Of a DNA stretch of 64,000 nt, positions 23,401-30,662 are shown in pieces (position 1 is the first letter of the stretch; every line of letters begins with the position of its first letter). Where the stretch lies: positions 89,686 through 153,685 of the forward strand of contig CALTTS010000005.1 in the NCBI GenBank assembly GCA_943912265.1, read 5' to 3'. The position numbers were made by a program, and so were the translations under genes. This DNA comes from an uncultured Xanthomonas sp. (lineage in GTDB: Bacteria; Pseudomonadota; Gammaproteobacteria; Xanthomonadales; Xanthomonadaceae). The notes under the pieces were generated by a model that worked only from the letters and a program-made list of their open reading frames with translations, was not told the origin of the DNA and searched no databases.

Positions 23401-23494
23401 CCGGCGGGACGTCGGCGGGCACGGTTTGCGCCTGCGCGGCCAGCGCGGCCGAACAGGCAAGGCTCAACAGCAGGATCCGGAACGGATGTCGCAT
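20415..23494 (-). CDS. TonB-dependent receptor with N-terminal STN domain, frame break near 23403-23408
   Basis: A large outer-membrane receptor of about 1025 residues. The order is signal peptide (MRHPFRILLLSLACSAALAA, from ATG 23494), STN secretin/TonB short domain (GELSTALDALARQTGSQFVY), Pro/Ala-rich linker, plug (VLVNGRRVADFPLP, SAVYGSDAMAGVINFILKKS) and a 22-strand-type barrel ending in the aromatic C-terminal strand SYYLQFTWKLGGKAL. The STN domain suggests signalling to the FecR and ECF sigma genes just upstream. The signal peptide and the STN domain are in different frames. One base appears missing at about 23403-23408; restoring it gives the consensus DVPAGELSTALD. This is either a real mutation or a sequence error. 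The transported substrate is unknown. Confidence 0.88.
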
Positions 23495-23589
23495 GACGGT
23501 TTTCCCCAGGGGAGGCGCCGGAACGGCGCCTGCACACTCCGTGTGACGAGCGAGGCGGGCCAATCCCTACGCTTTTTTTACACACCGCC

Positions 23590-24633
23590 TCAGGGGCAGC
23601 TGCGCAGTACGGTCCGCTCCGGCGTGCGCTCGGCGCAGACCGGGAAGCCCTGCTCCAGCAGGCGCACGAAGGCGTCGGCATTGTCGCGGCGGAAGTGCCC
23701 GCCGATGCGCAGCGCCCCGGCCTGCGCGTCGGCGATTACCAGCGGCCGGCTGCCCTGGCGGTTGAACTCGGCCACCGCTTCGGCCAGCGGCGTGTCGTGG
23801 AAGGCGAGGAAGCCCTCGCGCCAGCCGGTCAGCTGCTCCGCATCGGCGATGGTCACGTGCCGCACCAGCACGCCCTGCGGCCCGGCCAAGGCGATGCTGC
23901 CGGCCGGCAGCAGGCTGGGCTGCGCGTGGCGGCGGCCATCGGCGGGCGGGTCCAGCCGCACGGTGCCCTGGGTGACCACCACGCGCAGGTCGCCACCGTC
24001 GCGGCGTACTGCGTAGCGCGTGCCCACCGCCACGGCCTGGCGCCCGTTGGCCGCTACCGCGAACGGGCGGGCCGGGTCGTGGGCGACCTCGAAATAGGCC
24101 TCGCCGCGTTCCAGCGCGACGTGGCGGCCGTCGGCATCCAGCCGCACGGCGATGCGGCTGTCGCCATCGAGGGTGACGCGCGAACCGTCGGCCAGCGTGA
24201 ACGTGCGCAGCTCGCCGCGCGCGCTGGCATAGGTCTGGGCCGGCGGCTGGGCACGGGGGCGCGATGCCCACAGGCCGAGGCAGGCCACGCCGGCCAGACT
24301 GGCCGCCAGCAGGGCACGAGCCCCGCGCCGCTGCTGCGGTGGCGGCGGGCACAGCGTCCGTTGCGCGGCAAAGCGGACCTTGCGCAGGTCCGGCACGGCA
24401 TCCGGCGGTGTCGCGTGCCGCTCGGACGGGGCGACCGGCGATCCGTGGCCCAGCGCATGCAGACGCGGGCTTTCGTCCCACGCGGCCTGCAGGCGCAGCC
24501 AGGCCACCCGATGCGCGGGCGAAGCCTCCAGCCAGGCATCGAGTCCGGCCTGGTCGGCGGCATGCCACCGGCCGCCATCGCGGCGGGCCAGCCACGCCGC
24601 GGCCGTCTGCTCAATCTGCCGGTGACTGGGCAT
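23590..24633 (-). CDS. FecR-type anti-sigma/transmembrane signal transducer
   Basis: A 347-residue single-pass inner-membrane regulator that relays a signal from an STN-containing TonB receptor to an ECF sigma factor. The N-terminal cytoplasmic DUF4880 part (TAAAWLARRDGGRWHAADQA) is followed by a membrane segment near 96-112 (ALLAASLAGVACLGLWAS). The periplasmic FecR domain covers about 118-215 (LADGSRVTLDGDSRIAVRLD, ALERGEAYFEVAHD), and a C-terminal STN-like subdomain follows (HDTPLAEAVAEFNRQGSRPL). The ATG at 24633 overlaps the end of the sigma gene by 23 bp, so the two are coupled. The receptor gene begins 95 bp downstream. Confidence 0.93.
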   Translation of the reverse strand: MPSHRQIEQTAAAWLARRDGGRWHAADQAGLDAWLEASPAHRVAWLRLQAAWDESPRLHALGHGSPVAPSERHATPPDAVPDLRKVRFAAQRTLCPPPPQQRRGARALLAASLAGVACLGLWASRPRAQPPAQTYASARGELRTFTLADGSRVTLDGDSRIAVRLDADGRHVALERGEAYFEVAHDPARPFAVAANGRQAVAVGTRYAVRRDGGDLRVVVTQGTVRLDPPADGRRHAQPSLLPAGSIALAGPQGVLVRHVTIADAEQLTGWREGFLAFHDTPLAEAVAEFNRQGSRPLVIADAQAGALRIGGHFRRDNADAFVRLLEQGFPVCAERTPERTVLRSCP

Positions 24634-25177
24634 GTCGCCGTTTCCGCCGGGGATGCGTGGCCGCTTCCGCGTTGCCGTGGAACCGGTCGGCCAGCAGCCG
24701 CGCGGCCCTGGCGATGTGCTTCTCCACGGTTTTCTCGCTGATGCCCATGCGCACCGCAACCTCCTTCTGCGACAGTTCCTCGACCCGGCGCAGCCAGACC
24801 ACCTCGCGGCAGCGGTCGGGCAGGCCGTCGAAGGCCTCGGCCAGCCGGCCGAGCAGCTGGCGCCCGCCGAACCAGCGTTCCGGCGAGGCCTCGTCCACCA
24901 GGACGTCCAGCGACGCGAAATCACCCACCGGCTCGATCGACACCACCCGCGCGCGGCGGCGGCGGTCGGTCATCAGGTGGCGGGCGGTGGCGAACAGGAA
25001 GGATTTGGGCGAATCCGGCAGGGCCTTGCCCGCGGCCTCGTACACGCGCGCGTAGGTTTCCTGGCGCAGGTCGTGCACGTCGTCGCGCTGCGGCCAGCTG
25101 CGCAGCAGGTAGCGGGTGAGGGCGGCTTCGTGGACGAGGATCTCGCCCACGAACCACGCATCGAGGGCGGGGGACAT
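24611..25177 (-). CDS. ECF (FecI-like) RNA polymerase sigma factor
   Basis: A 188-residue ECF sigma factor. Region 2 is seen at VHDLRQETYARVYEAAGKAL and the following SFLFATARHLMTDRRRR. Region 4 carries the DNA-binding helix-turn-helix SQKEVAVRMGISEKTVEKHI near residues 130-150. With the downstream FecR and STN receptor genes it forms a classic cell-surface signalling set in which the receptor's ligand activates the sigma factor, which in turn drives the receptor operon. The ATG at 25177 is 126 bp from the oppositely oriented hydrolase gene, so that gene may belong to the same regulon. Confidence 0.94.
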   Translation of the reverse strand: MSPALDAWFVGEILVHEAALTRYLLRSWPQRDDVHDLRQETYARVYEAAGKALPDSPKSFLFATARHLMTDRRRRARVVSIEPVGDFASLDVLVDEASPERWFGGRQLLGRLAEAFDGLPDRCREVVWLRRVEELSQKEVAVRMGISEKTVEKHIARAARLLADRFHGNAEAATHPRRKRRHAQSPAD

Positions 25178-25303
25178 GCGCCGACGATAGCGCGAACCGG
25201 CCGCACGATGCGGCGGGGGAAATCCGCCCGCCGTTCGTCCTGTCCATCAAGGCGGCTGTAAACGTTTGCGCCGCTGCTTCCCTTCCGCATGTGGAGATCC
25301 GGC
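25178..25303. promoter_or_regulatory. Shared upstream region of ECF sigma gene and cyanophycinase fusion gene
   Basis: A 126-bp divergent intergenic region. It holds an 8-bp palindrome AAACGTTT at 25260-25267 set in TGTAAACGTTTGC, and a good ribosome binding site (GGAG at 25292-25295) for the plus-strand gene. No clear sigma-70 promoter can be seen, which would fit ECF control, but the ECF -35/-10 sequences of this system are unknown. Confidence 0.4.
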
Positions 25304-27244
25304 ATGAAGCAACGAGTGGCGAGGTGGGCCTGGCTGTGGGCGCTGGGCCTGTGTCCGTGGCTGGCGACGGCGGCCGAGATGAACGGTTACGACCGTTATT
25401 TCATCGGCGATGCCGGGGTGCCGACGCCGGGCAAGGTGTCGCCAGGCCTGCTGCTGGTGGGCGGCGGCGACCGCAACCACGGCGCGCTGCGCTGGTTCCT
25501 CGACCATGCCGGCAACGGCCACGTGCTCGTGCTGCGTGCCTCGATGACCACCGACGTGGCCGACGAGATGTACAAGGACGTGGGCCATGTCGCCTCGGTG
25601 GAAACGCTGGTGTTCAAGGAGCAGTCCGCGGCCAGCGACCCGGCGGTGCTGCGCGCGGTGGAAAACGCCGACGGCATCTTCATCGCCGGGGGCGACCAGT
25701 CGCGCTACGTGCGCTACTGGAAGGGCACGCCGCTGGCGGCCGCGCTGGATGCCCACGTCCGCGCCGGCAAGCCGCTGGGCGGCACCAGCGCCGGGCTGGC
25801 GATGCTCGGCGAATACCTGTACGGCGCGATGGACGGCGGCAGCCTGTCCAGCCGCAAGGCGCTGAACGACCCGCTCGGCCCGGCCAACACCCTTGAAGAC
25901 GGCTTCCTGCACCTGCCGCTGCTGCGCGGCGTGGTCACCGACACCCACTTCCGCGAGCGCAACCGGCTCGGCCGGCTGCTGGCCTTCGTGGTCAAGGCGC
26001 AGGCCGTGGCCGGCCCGGACCGCCGGCTGATCGGCCTGGGCGTGGACGAAGGCGCCGCGCTGGCGGTGGAAGGCGACGGCAGCGCGCGCGTCTACGCCAC
26101 CGATGGCGACAGCGGCGCGCTGGTGGTGACGGTGCCGCCGGGCCAGCCGCAGGTGCCGGACCAGCCGATGCAGCTGACCGGCGTGCGGGTGGCCGAGGCC
26201 GGGCCGAAGTCGGTGCTGCACCTGCCTGCCGGCACCGTCGATGCGCCGGTCGCGGTGCGCCGCTACGACGTGCGCAACGGGCGCATGACCGAGCTGGGCG
26301 GCACGATGCTGGTGATCCACGGCGGCGCCGGCGTGGAAAAGGCCGACATGACGCCGCAGGACGAGGCCGGGGCGCGCGCGGCGATGGAACGGGCCCTGCG
26401 CACCGGCCACGACGTGCTGGACGGCGGCGGCAGCGCGGTGGACGCGGTGGCCGCCGCCATCGCCGTGCTGGAGGATGCGCCGCAGTTCAACGCCGGCAAG
26501 GGCGCGGTGTTCACCCACGACGGCCGCAACGAGCTGGACGCGGCGATCATGGACGGCGCCAGCGGCATGGCCGGCGCGGTGGCCGGCGTGCACCGGGTGA
26601 AGAACCCGATCCGGCTGGCGCGCGCGGTGATGGAAAAATCGCAGCACGTGATGCTGGTCGGCGACGGCGCCGAACAGTTCGCGCAGGCGCAGGGCGTCGA
26701 GCTGGTCGACCCGGCGTATTTCCGCACCGAGAAGCGCTGGCAGCAGTTGCAGAAGGCGCTGGCGGAGGACGCCGCCGGGGTCGCCCATGCCGACCTGGCC
26801 ACCGCCCGGCATTTCGGCACGGTCGGGGCGCTGGCGCTGGACGCGCAGGGCCGGCTGGCGGCCGGCACCTCCACCGGCGGCATGACCGACAAGCGCTACG
26901 GCCGCGTCGGCGATTCGCCGATCATCGGCGCCGGCACCTACGCCAGCGCGCACTGCGCGGTGTCCGGCACCGGCTGGGGCGAGTACTACATCCGCGCGGT
27001 GGCGGCCCACGACATCTGCGCGCGGGTCAAATACGCCGGCGAGAGCGTGAAGGAGGCCGCCGAAGCGGTGATCGACCGGCAGATCCCGGCCGCCGGCGGC
27101 GACGGCGGGGCGATCGCGCTGGGCAGCGACGGCAGCGTGGCCTTCCCGTTCAACACCGAGGGCATGTACCGCGGCTGGATCGGCGCGGACGGCGTGGCGC
27201 ACGTGGCGATCTACCGGGACGACCCGTTCCCGGTCCCGCGCTGA
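25304..27244 (+). CDS. Secreted fusion: cyanophycinase-like peptidase plus isoaspartyl peptidase/L-asparaginase
   Basis: A 646-residue exported two-enzyme protein. The signal peptide is residues 1-25 (LALGLCPWLATAA-like), starting at ATG 25304 with GGAG eight bases before it. Residues about 35-320 are an S51/cyanophycinase domain: GGDQSRY, nucleophile Ser162 in GGTSAG, and DTHFRERNRLGRL. Residues about 335-646 are an Ntn-hydrolase of the plant/EcAIII type: VIHGGAG at the N-terminus, GGGSAVDAVAAAI, and the autocleavage site FGTVGALALD, making Thr506 the expected nucleophile. Cyanophycinases release beta-Asp-Arg dipeptides and isoaspartyl peptidases split them, so one protein could do both steps. 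It faces the TonB/FecR/ECF locus. Actual substrates are inferred, not shown. Confidence 0.9.
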   Translation: MKQRVARWAWLWALGLCPWLATAAEMNGYDRYFIGDAGVPTPGKVSPGLLLVGGGDRNHGALRWFLDHAGNGHVLVLRASMTTDVADEMYKDVGHVASVETLVFKEQSAASDPAVLRAVENADGIFIAGGDQSRYVRYWKGTPLAAALDAHVRAGKPLGGTSAGLAMLGEYLYGAMDGGSLSSRKALNDPLGPANTLEDGFLHLPLLRGVVTDTHFRERNRLGRLLAFVVKAQAVAGPDRRLIGLGVDEGAALAVEGDGSARVYATDGDSGALVVTVPPGQPQVPDQPMQLTGVRVAEAGPKSVLHLPAGTVDAPVAVRRYDVRNGRMTELGGTMLVIHGGAGVEKADMTPQDEAGARAAMERALRTGHDVLDGGGSAVDAVAAAIAVLEDAPQFNAGKGAVFTHDGRNELDAAIMDGASGMAGAVAGVHRVKNPIRLARAVMEKSQHVMLVGDGAEQFAQAQGVELVDPAYFRTEKRWQQLQKALAEDAAGVAHADLATARHFGTVGALALDAQGRLAAGTSTGGMTDKRYGRVGDSPIIGAGTYASAHCAVSGTGWGEYYIRAVAAHDICARVKYAGESVKEAAEAVIDRQIPAAGGDGGAIALGSDGSVAFPFNTEGMYRGWIGADGVAHVAIYRDDPFPVPR

Positions 27245-27358
27245 ACCCGGGAGCGGGTCCGGCTCGGGGTGCCGTCGGTCCGCGCGGGACGGACGGCACA
27301 TGCCGGCGGCCGGCGCGGCGCGCTACGCTTGGCCGGTTTTCCACCGTCCGGTATCCGC

Positions 27359-29515
27359 ATGAATCGCACCCTGAACCGCACCCTGGTGCTCGCCGCCGCC
27401 GTCAGCCTCGCGCTGGCCGCCTGCAAGAAGGAAGAGGCCCCCGCCGTGACCACCCCCGCCCCGGCCGCCGCGCCGCAGAGCGCCAACCCGCTGCTGGCGC
27501 CCAGCAGCCTGCCGTTCCAGGCACCGCCGTTCGACCGGATCAAGGACAGCGACTTCCTGCCGGCCTTCGAGGAAGGCATGAAGCAGCACCTGGCCGAGAT
27601 CCGCGCCATCGCCGACAACCCCGAGCCGCCGACCTTCGCCAACACCTTCGAGGCGATGGAGAAGTCCGGCGAAACGCTGAACCGCGTCTCGCGCATCTTC
27701 TTCGGCCTGGTGCAGGCCGACACCAACCCCGAGCGCGAGAAGGTGCAGGAGGAGATCGCGCCGAAGCTGGCCGCCCACCAGGACGAGATCGCGCTCGACC
27801 CCAAGCTGTTCGCGCGCATCAAGACGATCTACGACCAGCGCGACACGCTGGCCCTGGACCCGGAGCAGAAGCGCCTGGTCGAGTACCAGTACAAGGAGTT
27901 CGTGCGCGCCGGCGCGCAGCTGTCCGACGCCGACAAGGACAGCCTGCGCAAGCTCAACGTCGAGGAAACCACGTTGTCCACCGCGTTCCACACCAAGCTG
28001 GTCGCGGCCACCGCCGCCGGCGCCGTGGTGGTGGACGACAAGGCAAGGCTGGACGGGCTGAGCGACGGCGATCTGGCGGCGGCGGCCGAAAATGCCAAGG
28101 CGCGCAAGCTCGACGGCAAGTACCTGCTGGCGCTGCAGAACACCACCCAGCAGCCGGTGCTGGCCTCGCTCAAGGACCGCGACCTGCGCGCCGAGGTGCT
28201 CAAGGCCTCGGAGACGCGCGCCGAGAAGGGCGACGGCAATGACACCCGCCAGACCGTGCAGCGCCTGGCCCAGCTGCGCGCGCAGAAGGCCAGGCTGCTC
28301 GGCTACGACAGCTATGCCGCCTACAGCCTGTCCGACCAGATGGCCGGCACGCCGGACAAGGCGTTCAAGCTGCTCACCGACACCGTGCCGGCGGCCACCG
28401 CCAAGGCCCGCGGCGAAGTGGCCGAGATGCAGAAAGTGATCGATGCACAGAAGGGCGGCTTCAAGCTGGCCGCTTCGGACTGGGACTTCTACGCCGAACA
28501 GGTGCGCAAGGCCAAGTACGACCTGGACGAATCGCAGATCAAGCCGTATTTCGAGTTGAACAACGTGCTGGAAAACGGCGTGTTCTACGCGGCCAACCAG
28601 CTGTACGGCATCACCTTCAAGCAGCGCACCGACATCCCGACCTACAACCCGGACATGAAGGTGTACGAGGTGTTCGACAAGGACGGCAGTTCGCTGGCGC
28701 TGTTCTACACCGACTACTTCAAGCGTGATTCCAAGTCCGGCGGCGCGTGGATGGACGAGTTCGTCGGCCAGAACGCGCTGGCCGGCACCAAGCCGGTGGT
28801 CTACAACGTCTGCAACTTCACCAAGCCGGCGCCGGGCCAGCCGGCGCTGCTGAGCTTCGACGACGTCACCACGATGTTCCACGAGTTCGGCCATGCGCTG
28901 CACGGCATGTTCTCGAGGGTGAAGTACCCGACCCTGGCCGGCACCGCCACCTCGCGCGACTTCGTCGAGTTCCCCTCGCAGTTCAACGAGCACTGGGCCA
29001 CCGACCCGAAGGTGCTGGCGCACTACGCCAAGGACCACAAGACCGGCGCGCCGATGCCGCAGGCGCTGGTGGACAAGATCCTCAAGGCCCGGACCTTCAA
29101 CCAGGGCTATGCCACCACCGAGTACCTGTCGGCCGCGCTGCTCGACCTGGCCTGGCACAGCCTGCCGGCCGACGCGCCGCCGCAGGACGTGGACGCCTTC
29201 GAGGCGCAGGCGCTGAAGAAGTACAGGGTGGACCTGCCGCAGGTGCCGCCGCGCTACCGCACCAGCTATTTCGACCACATCTGGGGCGGCGGCTACTCGG
29301 CCGGCTACTACGCCTACTTCTGGGCGGAAGTGCTCGACCACGACGCCTTCGAGTGGTTCAAGGAGCATGGCGGGCTGAGCGCCGAGAACGGCCAGGTGTT
29401 CCGCGACAAGATCCTCTCGCGCGGCAACACGGTCGAGCTGGCCGACCTGTACCGGCAGTTCCGCGGCAAGGACCCGAGCGTGGCGCCGCTGCTGGAGAAC
29501 CGCGGGCTGAAGTGA
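27359..29515 (+). CDS. dcp: M3 family metallopeptidase (Dcp-like), lipoprotein
   Basis: A 718-residue thermolysin-like zinc peptidase of family M3, like peptidyl-dipeptidase Dcp, which removes C-terminal dipeptides from oligopeptides. The zinc site HEFGH is at residues 508-512 (TTMFHEFGHALHGMFS), and the downstream Glu is in VEFPSQFNEHW. The N-terminus is a lipoprotein signal with the lipobox LAAC (LVLAAAVSLALAACKKEE), so the mature enzyme should be lipid-anchored facing the periplasm, unlike cytoplasmic E. coli Dcp. A short Pro/Ala linker follows the anchor. It is 114 bp downstream of the cyanophycinase fusion in the same orientation and could take part in the same peptide breakdown, but M3 lipoproteins are common in this group. 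Confidence 0.94.
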   Translation: MNRTLNRTLVLAAAVSLALAACKKEEAPAVTTPAPAAAPQSANPLLAPSSLPFQAPPFDRIKDSDFLPAFEEGMKQHLAEIRAIADNPEPPTFANTFEAMEKSGETLNRVSRIFFGLVQADTNPEREKVQEEIAPKLAAHQDEIALDPKLFARIKTIYDQRDTLALDPEQKRLVEYQYKEFVRAGAQLSDADKDSLRKLNVEETTLSTAFHTKLVAATAAGAVVVDDKARLDGLSDGDLAAAAENAKARKLDGKYLLALQNTTQQPVLASLKDRDLRAEVLKASETRAEKGDGNDTRQTVQRLAQLRAQKARLLGYDSYAAYSLSDQMAGTPDKAFKLLTDTVPAATAKARGEVAEMQKVIDAQKGGFKLAASDWDFYAEQVRKAKYDLDESQIKPYFELNNVLENGVFYAANQLYGITFKQRTDIPTYNPDMKVYEVFDKDGSSLALFYTDYFKRDSKSGGAWMDEFVGQNALAGTKPVVYNVCNFTKPAPGQPALLSFDDVTTMFHEFGHALHGMFSRVKYPTLAGTATSRDFVEFPSQFNEHWATDPKVLAHYAKDHKTGAPMPQALVDKILKARTFNQGYATTEYLSAALLDLAWHSLPADAPPQDVDAFEAQALKKYRVDLPQVPPRYRTSYFDHIWGGGYSAGYYAYFWAEVLDHDAFEWFKEHGGLSAENGQVFRDKILSRGNTVELADLYRQFRGKDPSVAPLLENRGLK

Positions 29516-29631
29516 CGCGGCCCGCGCACCGCGCCGGTGCTTGGCGGCGCGGCAGCGGGCAGGGAACGGCGGCTCCGGCTGCCGTTCCCGCATGCGCCGG
29601 GCGGCCGGGCTTCTGCTATCGTGCCGCCACC

Positions 29632-29683
29632 GGGAGATGGCATTCCTCCCCGAACCGCCGGCATGCCGGCTGATGATGCCTGC
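29632..29683 (+). ncRNA. Fluoride riboswitch (crcB motif) aptamer
   Basis: The aptamer is recognised by its conserved elements in order. A GGGAG/CTCCC stem (29632-29636 with 29646-29650) encloses ATGG. A second hairpin GCCGGC-AT-GCCGGC follows (29657-29670), and then CTGATGATGCCT. GGCAT (29639-29643) can pair with ATGCC (29676-29680) as the pseudoknot-like long-range pairing. Downstream, GAACGGGC (29684-29691) pairs with GCCCGTTC (29718-29725) and may be the expression platform. It lies 70 bp ahead of crcB, the standard target of this riboswitch. Confidence 0.88.
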
Positions 29684-29752
29684 GAACGGGCCGGGCAGGC
29701 CGCGTAGGCAGGTTCGCGCCCGTTCTCGACGCCACTTTCCGAGGACGCGATC

Positions 29753-30136
29753 ATGTGGAAACCCGTTGTCGCCATTGCCGTCGGTTCGGTGATCGGCGCG
29801 CTGCTGCGCTGGTGGTTCGGGCTGAAGCTCAACAGCCTGCTGCCGCAGATGCCGCTCGGCACGCTGGCGGCCAACCTCGTGGCCGGCTACGTGATCGGCG
29901 CCGCCATCGCCTTCTTCGCCGCCATGCCGCAGCTGTCGCCGCACTGGCGGCTGCTGGTGATCACCGGTTTCTGCGGCGGGCTGTCCACGTTCTCCACGTT
30001 CTCGGCGGAAATCGTCGCGCTGCTGCAGCGGGGCGAATACGGCTGGGGCGCGGCGGTGGCCGGCACGCACCTGGCCGGTTCGCTGTCGATGACCATCGCC
30101 GGCTTCGCCACCGTGGGCTGGCTGCGGGCGCACTGA
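29753..30136 (+). CDS. crcB: Fluoride ion channel CrcB/Fluc
   Basis: A 127-residue four-helix inner-membrane fluoride exporter that works as a dual-topology dimer and lowers cytoplasmic fluoride. Diagnostic segments are GALLRWWFGL in helix 1, GTLAANLVAGYVIG with the conserved Asn in helix 2, and the central GFCGGLSTFSTFSAE phenylalanine-box helix. The length is typical. The ATG at 29753 has GAGGA at 29741-29745. The upstream fluoride riboswitch indicates induction by fluoride. The DUF190 gene follows after 10 bp. Confidence 0.96.
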   Translation: MWKPVVAIAVGSVIGALLRWWFGLKLNSLLPQMPLGTLAANLVAGYVIGAAIAFFAAMPQLSPHWRLLVITGFCGGLSTFSTFSAEIVALLQRGEYGWGAAVAGTHLAGSLSMTIAGFATVGWLRAH

Positions 30137-30146
30137 GGAGACGCAC

Positions 30147-30500
30147 ATGCAGGGCCACCAGATCATTTTCTTCACCCAGGCCGACCGCCTGCACCGCGGC
30201 CAGCCCGTCGCTGCCTGGCTGCTGCAGCTGGCGCGCGAGCTGGGTCTGCGCGGCGCCACCCGGATCGCCGCCAGCGCGGGGCTGGGCCACGACCATCGCC
30301 TGCATGCCGCTGGTTTCTTCGAGCTGGTCGACCAGCCCGAGCTGGTGCTGCTGGCGGTGTCCGAGGCCGAATGCGCGCAGCTGTTCGAACGGCTGGCGGC
30401 CGAAGCCGTGGCGCTGTTCTACCTGAAGACGCCGGCCGAATTCGGCACTGCCGGCGCCGGGGCGGATGCCGCTCCGGGCGAGGAGCGGCCGCGCCCCTGA
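30147..30500 (+). CDS. DUF190 domain protein
   Basis: A 117-residue small soluble protein of the DUF190 family, which has a PII-like ferredoxin fold and is often found next to crcB. Typical blocks are HQIIFFTQADRLHRGQPVAA and GLRGATRIAASAGLGHDH. The last 20 residues are a loosely conserved Gly/Ala/Glu-rich tail. The ATG is 10 bp after the crcB stop, so the pair is one operon under the fluoride riboswitch. A role in fluoride sensing or CrcB control is a guess from context only. Confidence 0.88.
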   Translation: MQGHQIIFFTQADRLHRGQPVAAWLLQLARELGLRGATRIAASAGLGHDHRLHAAGFFELVDQPELVLLAVSEAECAQLFERLAAEAVALFYLKTPAEFGTAGAGADAAPGEERPRP

Positions 30501-30543
30501 ACCCGCCCGCCGCGGGGCAGGCGGGCGGAGCCGCTTGCTGAAC

Positions 30544-30562
30544 CGATATGCAGGGCATATCG
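30544..30562. promoter_or_regulatory. Palindromic operator-like site before the MFS exporter gene
   Basis: CGATATGC-AGG-GCATATCG is a perfect 8-bp inverted repeat and contains a T-N11-A core (T30547 to A30559), the LysR-family box. It lies 100 bp before the likely MFS start. The nearby LysR gene at 31944-32855 is a possible binder, but this is inferred only. Confidence 0.4.
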
Positions 30563-30662
30563 ATTCATATCCGCGGGTTGCTGGATCGTCTGGATGGCCA
30601 CTCCTATCCTGACCGTTCACTCCTTGAGCAGGCGCCCGCGCGATGCGGGCGTTTCCGATTCC

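Noticed and set aside
20415..23681. TonB receptor starting at ATG 23681 in the barrel frame
   Set aside because: That start lies inside the FecR gene and gives no signal peptide; a frame break after the real start at 23494 explains the data better.
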